Below, piece after piece: positions 15,268 through 20,995 of a stretch of 28,060 nucleotides of DNA (the stretch's first letter is position 1; the number at the start of each line of letters is the position of its first letter). A program made the position numbers and the translations under genes. The notes below the pieces were generated by a model. It did not search any database, was not told the DNA's origin, and saw only the letters and a list, made by a program, of their open reading frames with translations. Origin of the DNA: Actinomycetes bacterium (GTDB lineage Bacteria > Actinomycetota > Acidimicrobiia > Acidimicrobiales > Microtrichaceae); contig JAEZAI010000363.1 in NCBI GenBank assembly GCA_023427825.1, positions 1-28,060 on the forward strand, in the 5' to 3' direction.

Positions 15268-16473
15268 GTGACCGACCACGAAGGATCCGCCGCGGACCAG
15301 AACCGGTCAATGCGCATGCTGCGAGTCGTCCAGCACGTGCTGTTCACCGCGATGGTCGTGCTCGGAGTGGTCCGTTCCGTGGTCGACGACGGGGCCACGG
15401 GAGTCGAGGTCGTCATAGGCGGCGCACTCTTGGGCTGGTACTGGGCAGGCTCGGATGCGGCGCGGCGGTGGCGACGACCCTCGCCGGGTACGTGGCTCGC
15501 TGTGCTGAGCGGCTTGTGCCTCGCTGCGCTGTGGGTCTCGCCCGACTTCGCCTGGGTGTCGTTCGCCGTGTTCGTCGCGTTCGCAACGACCCTCGCACCG
15601 GCCCCCGCGGTCGCCGCCATCGTGGCCATGGCGGCGGGGACCGGCGCGATCCTGGTCGGCCGCTGGCCCGATGGCGGGCACTGGGCCGCGCAGATCATCG
15701 GTCCGCTGGTCGGGGCGGCGGCGGCCGGCGCGCTGGTCGGCGTCGGCCGCGTCGCCGCCGCCGAGACCGCTGAGCGTCAACGACTCCTCGACGAGCTCCT
15801 CGCTACCCGTGACGACCTGGCCCGCGCGAACCTCGCAGCTGGGGCGAGAGAAGAACGCGAGCGGCTCACCGGCGAGATCCACGACACCCTGGCCCAGGGC
15901 TTCACCTCCGTGGTGAGGGCCGCTCGGCGGGCCCGCCGAGCACTGGACGTCGAGGATGCGTCCGCCACGGCCGCCGAGGTCGACCACATCGAGGAGCTCG
16001 GCCGTACCGGCATTGCTGCGGCTCGGCGCCTCATGGGGGCCATGGCCCCCGTCGAGCTCGACGATCGCACTCTCCGTTCGGCCTTGGCGCTGCTGGCTGT
16101 CGCCGAATCTCAGCCCGGTTCCCCGGTTGTCGAGGTCCGTTTCGACGGAGATGATGAGCGCCTTCCGATCGAGATCGAAGGCGCTCTCCTGCGGATAGCC
16201 CAAGAAGCGCTGACCAACGCCCGTCGCCATGCAACGGCCCACCGCGTCGTCCTCACCGTCACCTTCCAGCCCTCGACGGTGAGCCTCGACATCGTCGATG
16301 ACGGTGTCGGGTTCGATGCGGATGCCGTCGGAGGCCGAGGGTTCGGGCTCACCAGCATGCGCGGCCGGGCCCAACAGCTCGGCGGAACGCTCAACATCGA
16401 CTCCGAGCCGGGCCAGGGCTCGACTATCAACGCAACGATCCCGCTGCGACCCGGACCAGGAACAGCACCATGA
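15268..16473 (+). CDS. Sensor histidine kinase, NarL/DesK-like (HisKA_3)
   Basis: A 401-residue kinase if it starts at GTG 15268; an ATG at 15310 is an alternative. I rejected longer upstream starts because the extra residues look non-coding and cross the promoter region. About six hydrophobic segments occupy residues 15-170 (VVQHVLFTAMVVLGVV, VEVVIGGALLGWYWAG, LAVLSGLCLAALWVS and others) with very short loops, so the signal is probably sensed in the membrane. The HisKA_3 dimerisation helix follows, with phospho-acceptor His205 in ERLTGEIHDTLAQGF. The ATP-binding domain shows EALTNARRHATA (N-box), DDGVGFD (G1), GFGLTSMRGRAQQLGG and GQGSTI. The gene overlaps the regulator gene by 4 bases and is divergent from the ABC exporter operon, the usual arrangement when a two-component system controls its neighbour transporter. 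Confidence 0.9.
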   Translation: MTDHEGSAADQNRSMRMLRVVQHVLFTAMVVLGVVRSVVDDGATGVEVVIGGALLGWYWAGSDAARRWRRPSPGTWLAVLSGLCLAALWVSPDFAWVSFAVFVAFATTLAPAPAVAAIVAMAAGTGAILVGRWPDGGHWAAQIIGPLVGAAAAGALVGVGRVAAAETAERQRLLDELLATRDDLARANLAAGAREERERLTGEIHDTLAQGFTSVVRAARRARRALDVEDASATAAEVDHIEELGRTGIAAARRLMGAMAPVELDDRTLRSALALLAVAESQPGSPVVEVRFDGDDERLPIEIEGALLRIAQEALTNARRHATAHRVVLTVTFQPSTVSLDIVDDGVGFDADAVGGRGFGLTSMRGRAQQLGGTLNIDSEPGQGSTINATIPLRPGPGTAP

Positions 16474-17090
16474 TCCGCATCGTGATCGTCGATGACCACC
16501 CCGTCGTGCGTGCGGGGCTGCGTACGGTTCTCGACGCAGCAGACGACATCGTGGTGGTGGGTGAGGCCCACGATCACGACACCGCGGTCGCCACGATCGC
16601 CGACCTCGAACCCGACGTCGTGGTGCTCGACGTCCATCTCGGAACCGGGCCGAGTGGACTCGACGTCCTGCGCCAGGTCCAACGATCCCACGCCCGCCCG
16701 CGCGTGTTGGTCGTCACCGTCTTCGACAACGACATCGACATCGACGCGGCACTCGAGGGCGGTGCCGCCGGATACGTCCTCAAAGATGCGCCCGAAGTTG
16801 ACCTGATCAGCGCCGTTCGGGCCGTCGCTGCCGGTCACCAGCCCCTCGATCCCCGGGTAGCTGCCAGAGTTGTAACCAGATCGATGCGCAACTCCGACAT
16901 CCCCTCGCCACGAGAACTGGAAGTTCTTGCTGCGGTGGCCGACGGTCACGACAACGCCACCATCGCCCGCGACCTCTACATAAGTCAGGCCACGGTCAAG
17001 AGCCACCTCGCCAGTGTGTTCGCCAAGCTCGGTGTGGCCACCCGCACCGGTGCGGTCGCCGAAGCACGTCGGCGCGGTCACTTGCGGTGA
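16470..17090 (+). CDS. Response regulator, NarL/FixJ (LuxR-HTH) family
   Basis: A 206-residue regulator whose ATG overlaps the kinase stop (ATGA). The receiver domain (1-120) has the acidic pair Asp8-Asp9, phospho-acceptor Asp54 in VVVLDVHLG, Thr83 and Lys105 in GYVLKDAPE, all as expected. The C-terminal GerE/LuxR helix-turn-helix (about 143-206) reads SPRELEVLAAVADG, then NATIARDLYISQATVKSHLA and VFAKLGVATRTGAV. It forms a pair with the preceding HisKA_3 kinase and probably activates or represses the divergent ABC exporter genes. Confidence 0.95.
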   Translation: MIRIVIVDDHPVVRAGLRTVLDAADDIVVVGEAHDHDTAVATIADLEPDVVVLDVHLGTGPSGLDVLRQVQRSHARPRVLVVTVFDNDIDIDAALEGGAAGYVLKDAPEVDLISAVRAVAAGHQPLDPRVAARVVTRSMRNSDIPSPRELEVLAAVADGHDNATIARDLYISQATVKSHLASVFAKLGVATRTGAVAEARRRGHLR

Positions 17091-17218
17091 ACCGGCTCAC
17101 TCACGACCCGCCGATCCCAATGACGCCTTCCCCGACGTCGCCCATGTGGGCCGAACCGACGCTTGGCGCACCCGGCGCCCGGCCGGTCCACATCGTTCAG
17201 GGCCGGTCCCGCCCACCG

Positions 17219-17257
17219 CTTCTACTGTTCCCTCTACTGAGCGGCGCGGTACGGGGG
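17219..17257 (+). repeat. Orphan right-end signature E4, without a tRNA fragment
   Basis: TCTACTG occurs at 17221-17227 and 17233-17239, a period of 12, followed by GCGGTACGGGGG at 17246-17257. Aligned without gaps to the right end before tRNA copy 3 (19537-19580), 36 of 44 bases (17219-17262) are identical. No tRNA-fMet fragment follows at the expected distance. It probably marks the end of an earlier element whose junction was deleted. Confidence 0.55.
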
Positions 17258-17279
17258 TGTACGTATTGGCAGGTCTTGG

Positions 17280-17525
17280 CTACAGGGCCAAGTCATCCTC
17301 GAGCGCAGGGGCGTAGGCAATGGCGGCATCGCCAACGTCGGGCCGGAGCATAAGGCCAGTCGAGGCGAGCCAGTCGAGGACATCGGCGGTGAGCACCGTC
17401 ACCTCGAGGTCCTCCGCCATCAGGACCGCGAGGGCTGCGGCCGTGGCGGTGAGGTTGTACTCCTCTGGAAAAGCCCCAACGTAGGTGGGCCTTGCCGCGC
17501 CTCTGCGACTGGCTCGACGTGGTCA
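17280..17525 (-). pseudogene. C-terminal fragment of an unrecognised protein
   Basis: On the minus strand a frame runs from an in-frame TGA near 17523 to a TAG at 17280-17282. Its last 60 or so residues look protein-like: PTYVGAFPEEYNLTATAA, then LAVLMAEDLEVTVLTADVLD, WLASTGLMLRPDVGD and AAIAYAPALEDDLAL. There is no start codon with a ribosome site before this conserved-looking part, and the residues just after the TGA are Arg-rich and look like noise, so I take it as the tail of a broken gene. I do not recognise the family. It lies between the orphan element end E4 and the monooxygenase gene, in a region that seems to have been rearranged. Confidence 0.4.
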
Positions 17526-17568
17526 GGCGTTCGGGGACAGCGCGGCGGGGTCCGTCACCGGTGGCGGC

Positions 17569-17880
17569 CTACGGGAGCTTGGATGCGAGGACTTCGGCCG
17601 GCAGGATTTCGGGGGCAGCGCCAAGGAGCTGCTGGTTCGCCATCAAGGCAGCGACGATTGCGCCGTTGGCGTGGGCGGTGCGGGACGCCTCGTCGGGGAA
17701 CGCGTCGAAGATCCAGAAGGTGTCCGGGTGGGTTCTGACCGCGAACCAGACGATGGTGCCCGCTTCTTCGTTGGCGAGGTCGACAGCGCCGGCGAGCAGG
17801 TCGCGGAGCTCGTCGTGCTGTCCATCGGCGGCGGTGATCTTGGCGACGAAGGCGTAGGGAAGCGAGGCAGGGTTGGACAT
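17569..17880 (-). CDS. Antibiotic-biosynthesis-monooxygenase-domain protein (YgiN-like quinol monooxygenase)
   Basis: A 103-residue ABM-fold protein. AAGGAG sits 7 bases before the ATG at 17878-17880. The pattern PYAFVAKITAADGQHDELRD at the start, VDLANEEAGTIVWFAVRTHP in the middle and TFWIFDAFPDEASRTAHANG after it is typical of the dimeric ferredoxin-like ABM fold. Family members oxidise quinols or small aromatic substrates without a metal or flavin cofactor, or simply bind them; the substrate cannot be deduced. It is divergent from a GlxA-like AraC regulator with paired inverted repeats between them, so it is probably that regulator's target. Confidence 0.85.
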   Translation of the reverse strand: MSNPASLPYAFVAKITAADGQHDELRDLLAGAVDLANEEAGTIVWFAVRTHPDTFWIFDAFPDEASRTAHANGAIVAALMANQQLLGAAPEILPAEVLASKLP

Positions 17881-17895
17881 TGTGGTCTCCTTGGG

Positions 17896-17965
17896 CGTAT
17901 GCGTATCGTTCGTGTCTTGCGTGCACAGTAGGGCGATCGGAGTAGGACGAACAGTGGCGCATACG
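17896..17965. promoter_or_regulatory. Paired inverted repeats between the monooxygenase and AraC-type genes
   Basis: CGTATGCG (17896-17903) and CGCATACG (17958-17965) are exact reverse complements. Inside them GTTCGT and ACGAAC form another pair. They sit in the 108-base divergent promoter region, so they are candidate operators for the AraC-type regulator. A run GCGTATGCGTAT is also a short direct repeat. Confidence 0.4.
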
Positions 17966-17988
17966 ACAGGATTGCTACTGTTCACGTC

Positions 17989-18930
17989 ATGCGCCTCGGG
18001 CTGATCGCACTCGATGGGTGCTTCGGTTCGGCGGTTGCGTCGGTGGTGGACATCGTGCGGGTGGCCGACGGAGTCCGCGGCGACGTCGACCCGCTAATAG
18101 CCCCGATCGAGCTCGCCATCGTCGGACCGAAGCGGCGGGTGACCACGACGACGTCCATGACCCTCTCGGTGGCGCACCCGCTGTCGGAATGCGGCGACTT
18201 CGACGTGATCGTCGTTCCCGCACTCGGGACCTTCACCGCTGCCGACACGAGCACGGCGCTCGAGCGTCGGGATGCCCGCTCGGTAGTCGAGTCGCTCCGA
18301 AGGCTCGATGATGCGACGACGCGGATCGCCGCCGCGTGCACCGGCGTTTTCGCCGTCGCAGAGACCGGCCGGATGCACCACCGTCGGGCGACGACCAGCT
18401 GGTTCCTGGCGCCGGAGTTCCGACGCCGCTACCCGACCGTCGACCTCGATCTCGACACCATGGTCGTGGCCGACGGGAACCTCGTCACCGCTGGCGCCGC
18501 CTTCGCCCACATCGATCTCGCGCTCTCACTCGTGCGGTCGATCAGCCCGGACCTCGCTCAGCACGTCGCCAAGCTGTTGCTCATCGATGACCGCCCGTCG
18601 CAGGCCGCCTTCGTGGCCTACGAGCACCTCCGCCACGAGGATCCCGTCGTCATCGAGTTCGAGCGCATTGTTCGCGCCCGGCTCGACGAGCCCTTCGATG
18701 TGGCGTCGGTTGCGCATTCGATCGGCATCAGCCGACGCACCCTTGAGCGCCGGACGCGATCGACGCTCAACCTGACGCCGCTCGGCTTCGTCCAGCGGCT
18801 CCGCATCGAACGGGCCCGTCATCTCTCGGCGACCACGAACCTCAACGCCTCCGAGATCGCCCTACGAGTCGGCTACGCGAACGCCGAGACACTCCGTGCT
18901 CTCCTACGAAGGCAGCCACGCCCATCCTGA
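17989..18930 (+). CDS. GlxA-family transcriptional regulator (DJ-1/PfpI domain plus AraC HTH)
   Basis: A 313-residue regulator. Residues 1-180 form the DJ-1/PfpI-like domain: LGLIALDGCFGSAVASVVDI, DFDVIVVPALGTF and the nucleophile-elbow-like AAACTGVFAVAETG with a Cys near 118. Residues about 215-310 carry the AraC/XylS double HTH with VASVAHSIGISRRTLERRTR and IALRVGYANAETLRALLRR. The protein ends soon after the last helix (RQPRPS), slightly short for the family, and the stop codon is directly followed, in the same frame, by the remains of a toxin gene, so the end may have been created by recombination. GlxA-type regulators often activate a nearby or divergent enzyme gene; here that would be the ABM monooxygenase. 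Confidence 0.85.
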   Translation: MRLGLIALDGCFGSAVASVVDIVRVADGVRGDVDPLIAPIELAIVGPKRRVTTTTSMTLSVAHPLSECGDFDVIVVPALGTFTAADTSTALERRDARSVVESLRRLDDATTRIAAACTGVFAVAETGRMHHRRATTSWFLAPEFRRRYPTVDLDLDTMVVADGNLVTAGAAFAHIDLALSLVRSISPDLAQHVAKLLLIDDRPSQAAFVAYEHLRHEDPVVIEFERIVRARLDEPFDVASVAHSIGISRRTLERRTRSTLNLTPLGFVQRLRIERARHLSATTNLNASEIALRVGYANAETLRALLRRQPRPS

Positions 18931-19086
18931 CTGGTCATCCACGCTCGGGCCTGGCTGGAGACCCGGTTCACCAAAGACAGCCGGATCATCCTGCTGACCA
19001 CCTTCCGCAAGCAACGCAACAACGAGCGCACCGAGATCGCTCGGGCCCGCAAGGTTGCCGAGGCCTGCGCCGAGCAGTACCCCTGA
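18931..19086 (+). pseudogene. Truncated HigB/RelE-like toxin (C-terminal part only)
   Basis: Directly after the AraC stop, in the same frame, the sequence encodes LVIHARAWLETRFTKDSRII, LLTTFRKQRNNERTEIARAR and KVAEACAEQYP, ending at TGA 19084-19086. The RIILLTTFRKxR...E...A core is typical of phage-derived Gp49/HigB-like RelE-fold toxins. About half of a normal toxin (usually 100-120 residues) is missing at the N-terminus and no start codon remains. The HTH antitoxin gene follows after 11 bases, so this was a HigBA-type operon that lost the front of its toxin when it joined the AraC gene. Confidence 0.7.
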
Positions 19087-19097
19087 AGGAGACGATC

Positions 19098-19418
19098 ATG
19101 GCCAACTACTCCCGCTGGGATGACGTCAAGAAGAAGCGCCCTGCTCCTGATGCGGTGACCCGTGCCGGTGTGGAGCAGGACCTCGACCTCGGTCAGCTCA
19201 TCTACGACCTGCGAACCGAGGCCGGGCTCAGTCAGCGCGAGCTGGCTGAGCGGATGGGCACGACCCAGTCGGTTATCTCCCGGCTCGAGGAGGGCGGCGG
19301 AGCCCGCAACCGCCTCGACACCCTCGCCCGGGTCGCCACCGCGCTCGACCGACACATCATCGTCTCGTTCCCCGAGAAGGTCCCCGCCAAGCTCAAGGAC
19401 GCGGTCCAGGTCGCCTGA
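19098..19418 (+). CDS. HTH_3/XRE antitoxin, HigA-like (toxin partner truncated)
   Basis: A 106-residue protein with AAGGAG before its ATG. An N-terminal extension (about 1-30, basic) precedes a Cro/CI-type helix-turn-helix: LIYDLRTEAGLSQRELAERM, GTTQSVISRLEEGGGARNRL, DTLARVATALDRHIIVSF. The order toxin-then-antitoxin and the sequence are those of HigBA systems, in which the HTH protein binds the toxin and represses the operon. Here the toxin is only a fragment, so the antitoxin is an orphan. It could still repress other promoters or neutralise related toxins. It lies close to tRNA fragment copy 3, again just inside an element end like the VapBC pair of element A. Confidence 0.88.
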   Translation: MANYSRWDDVKKKRPAPDAVTRAGVEQDLDLGQLIYDLRTEAGLSQRELAERMGTTQSVISRLEEGGGARNRLDTLARVATALDRHIIVSFPEKVPAKLKDAVQVA

Positions 19419-19537
19419 CCCCAAGATCACCTGACAGGCCCGGTCGTACAGGTGGAGGTCTCCCCGTGCTGGGGGCACAGAGCCTCGTCCCGCCCCTTGC
19501 TCGGTCATGGCAGAGAACCGGTAATTCGGCAATGAGT

Positions 19538-19652
19538 TTCTACTGTTTCTTCTACTGTGCCACGTGGTACGGGGGTTTACAGGATGGTATGGACCGTGTA
19601 CCTTGATCTACGAACCGCCAGCTCAAGGGTACTATCTGGTACGCATTGGTAC
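19538..19652 (+). repeat. Right-end signature E3: 12-bp repeat pair and three phased GGTAC motifs
   Basis: TTCTACTGT occurs at 19538-19546 and 19550-19558 (period 12). GTGGTACGGG follows at 19564-19573. Three further GGTAC motifs start at 19628, 19638 and 19648, exactly 10 bases apart, the last one 28 bases before the tRNA fragment. Same order as E2; candidate accessory sites for integration or excision. Confidence 0.55.
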
Positions 19653-19675
19653 GGGTTGGGATTGAGACCATTTAA

Positions 19676-19720
19676 CTCATAACCCGAAGGTCGCAGGTTC
19701 AAATCCTGCCCCCGCCACCA
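19676..19720 (+). repeat. Attachment-site copy 3: 3' half of initiator tRNA-fMet (right boundary of the array)
   Basis: Identical over 45 bases to copy 1, with an intact five-C run, and also without a 5' half (TTTAA precedes it). Because no integrase follows and the next genes look like ordinary chromosome, this is probably the outermost right junction, where the original tRNA 3' end once stood. Confidence 0.85.
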
Positions 19721-19730
19721 TCGAGAACCA

Positions 19731-19768
19731 CTGCAACAGCGGGCCTCCTGGCCCGCTGTGGCAGTTTT
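19731..19768 (+). terminator. Strong hairpin terminator after tRNA fragment copy 3
   Basis: ACAGCGGGCC (19736-19745) pairs perfectly with GGCCCGCTGT (19750-19759); CTGC/GCAG extends the stem past one mismatch, and TTTT follows at 19765-19768. This is a textbook intrinsic terminator and probably the native one of the tRNA-fMet gene. Confidence 0.85.
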
Positions 19769-19881
19769 CGAGGCACCCGAAGCCGGCGTTGGCCTGCCAG
19801 ATTGCCTGGTCTGCGAGATCGGGCCGGAGACCGCCATCGCGACGACCCCTGTTCGGGCGGAGCAGGTGGCGCGACGATCCG

Positions 19882-20428
19882 ATGGTGCGAGGTGACGAGC
19901 CGGCTTCGGTGCTCTGTGTCGCTGACCAGGGCTTCTCGTCGCGCCTTCGGAGCGTCACGCGTGACGACTGGGAGCGTCCGACGCCGTGCACCGAGTGGGA
20001 CGTGCGGGCGCTCGTGAACCATGTCATCGGCGCCAACGTCCGCTACCGGCTGCTGTTGGACGGGGCGACGCTCGATGCGGTCGAGGCGACCCGGGAGGTC
20101 GACCACCTCGGCGGCGACGCCGTCGGCGCCTTCGCGGCATCGGCGCGCCAACTCGAGCGCTGCGCGGGCCCGGCGTGTTCGATCCAGCTATCGCCACGTG
20201 GTCGGTGAGCGCACCGGGCGCGAACTGCTGGACATGCGCATCCTGGATGTCGGCGTGCACACGTGGGACCTCGCCGTGGCGATCGGCGCGGACGTGCACC
20301 TCGACGAATCGGTCGTCGCGAGCGCGCTGTCGACGACGGTGCCGAGCGACGGCGAGAGCGATCGTCGGACACCACAGGAGAGGTTGCTGCTCCGAACAGG
20401 GCGGCACCCCGAGAAGGAGCGAACATGA
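19882..20428 (+). pseudogene. Mycothiol-dependent DinB/maleylpyruvate-isomerase-N-like gene with two frameshifts (TIGR03086 type)
   Basis: From ATG 19882 the frame reads VRGDEPASVLCVADQGFSSR, VTRDDWERPTPCTEWDVRAL and VNHVIGANVRYRLLL, the classic mycothiol/DinB-like N-terminal signature (WxxPTPCxEWDVRALVNHV). Near 20175 the homologous sequence moves to a second frame (GVFDPAIAT) and near 20195 to a third (VVGERTGRELLDMRILDVGV, HTWDLAVAIGADVHL), ending at TGA 20426-20428. Two single-base deletions within about 25 bases would explain this. Intact family members are about 190 residues and metal- and mycothiol-dependent. Either the gene is inactive or the deletions are sequencing errors in GC-rich DNA. 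The last 4 bases overlap the next gene's start, so the pair was an operon. Confidence 0.7.
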
Positions 20429-20856
20429 CCGAGCTCGACGAGTTCCTCGACGACGTGCTGCCGAAGCTCCGTCACACCGAGACCGCCTTGCACGAGGGGG
20501 ACCCCGCCCCCCGGTACGCGATGTGGTCGCACGACGACCCGGTCACCCTGTACGGCGCAGCGATGGCCGGCGTGGGATGGGAGCAGGTCGGCGGAGTGTT
20601 CGAGCACATCGCGGCGCGGTTCTCCAACTGCGAGTCCTGCGAGTGGGAGGTCGTGGCTGCGGGGGTCAGCCGCGATCTCGGTTACATCGTCGCCATCGAG
20701 CGCACGACCTGCTCGGTCGGCGACTCGCCGCCATCGCCGTACGCGCTCCGCAGCACGACGGTGCTGCGGCGGGAGGCCGGCGAGTGGAAGGTCGCGCATC
20801 GGCACGCCGACCCCTACGACGAGGCGGCGGCGCCCCTGCTGCAGGGACTCGTCTGA
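20425..20856 (+). CDS. NTF2-like / SnoaL-type small protein (ketosteroid-isomerase fold)
   Basis: A 143-residue protein whose ATG overlaps the preceding stop (ATGA) and has AAGGAG 8 bases upstream. The pattern fits the YybH/SnoaL-like NTF2 fold: an N-terminal helix (LDEFLDDVLPKLRHTETALH), DPAPRYAMWSHDDPVTLYGA, then VFEHIAARFSNCESCEWEVV, and a C-terminal strand pair with TTVLRREAGEWKVAHRHADP. Members are small-molecule binding or isomerase proteins, often of unknown substrate. Its coupling to the frameshifted DinB-like gene suggests they once acted together, perhaps in detoxification; that is inference. Confidence 0.8.
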   Translation: MTELDEFLDDVLPKLRHTETALHEGDPAPRYAMWSHDDPVTLYGAAMAGVGWEQVGGVFEHIAARFSNCESCEWEVVAAGVSRDLGYIVAIERTTCSVGDSPPSPYALRSTTVLRREAGEWKVAHRHADPYDEAAAPLLQGLV

Positions 20857-20995
20857 GCGGAGTGTGGGTCGTGCCGAGGCGCTCGGGCTCGTGGTCCACG
20901 TCTCGATCGAGGAAGAGCCGATCGGCCCGGGTTCCGCGCAGTGTCGGTGCGTGTGTCGTCGCAGACGTGGTCGACGGCGAGCGCTCGGACGGTGC

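Larger units (their letters stand above)
11839..19720. mobile_element. Integrative element B (about 7.9 kb), probably composite
   Basis: It is bounded by tRNA-fMet fragment copies 2 and 3. It holds integrase B, an ABC/FtsX exporter, a two-component system, an orphan right-end signature at 17219, a gene fragment, a monooxygenase/AraC pair and a truncated HigBA module. The internal right-end signature suggests the first element ended near 17.3 kb and the rest came from another element whose integrase and left tRNA copy were deleted. Confidence 0.6.

Noticed and set aside
17087..17353. A plus-strand gene after the response regulator
   Set aside because: Pro/Arg/Ser-rich translation, and it runs across the element-end repeat. 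No ribosome site.
17349..17375. A degenerate fourth tRNA fragment after the orphan element end E4 (CATAAGG... near the expected distance)
   Set aside because: Only CATAA and a few scattered bases agree, and the stretch lies within a protein-like minus-strand frame. Coincidence is more likely.
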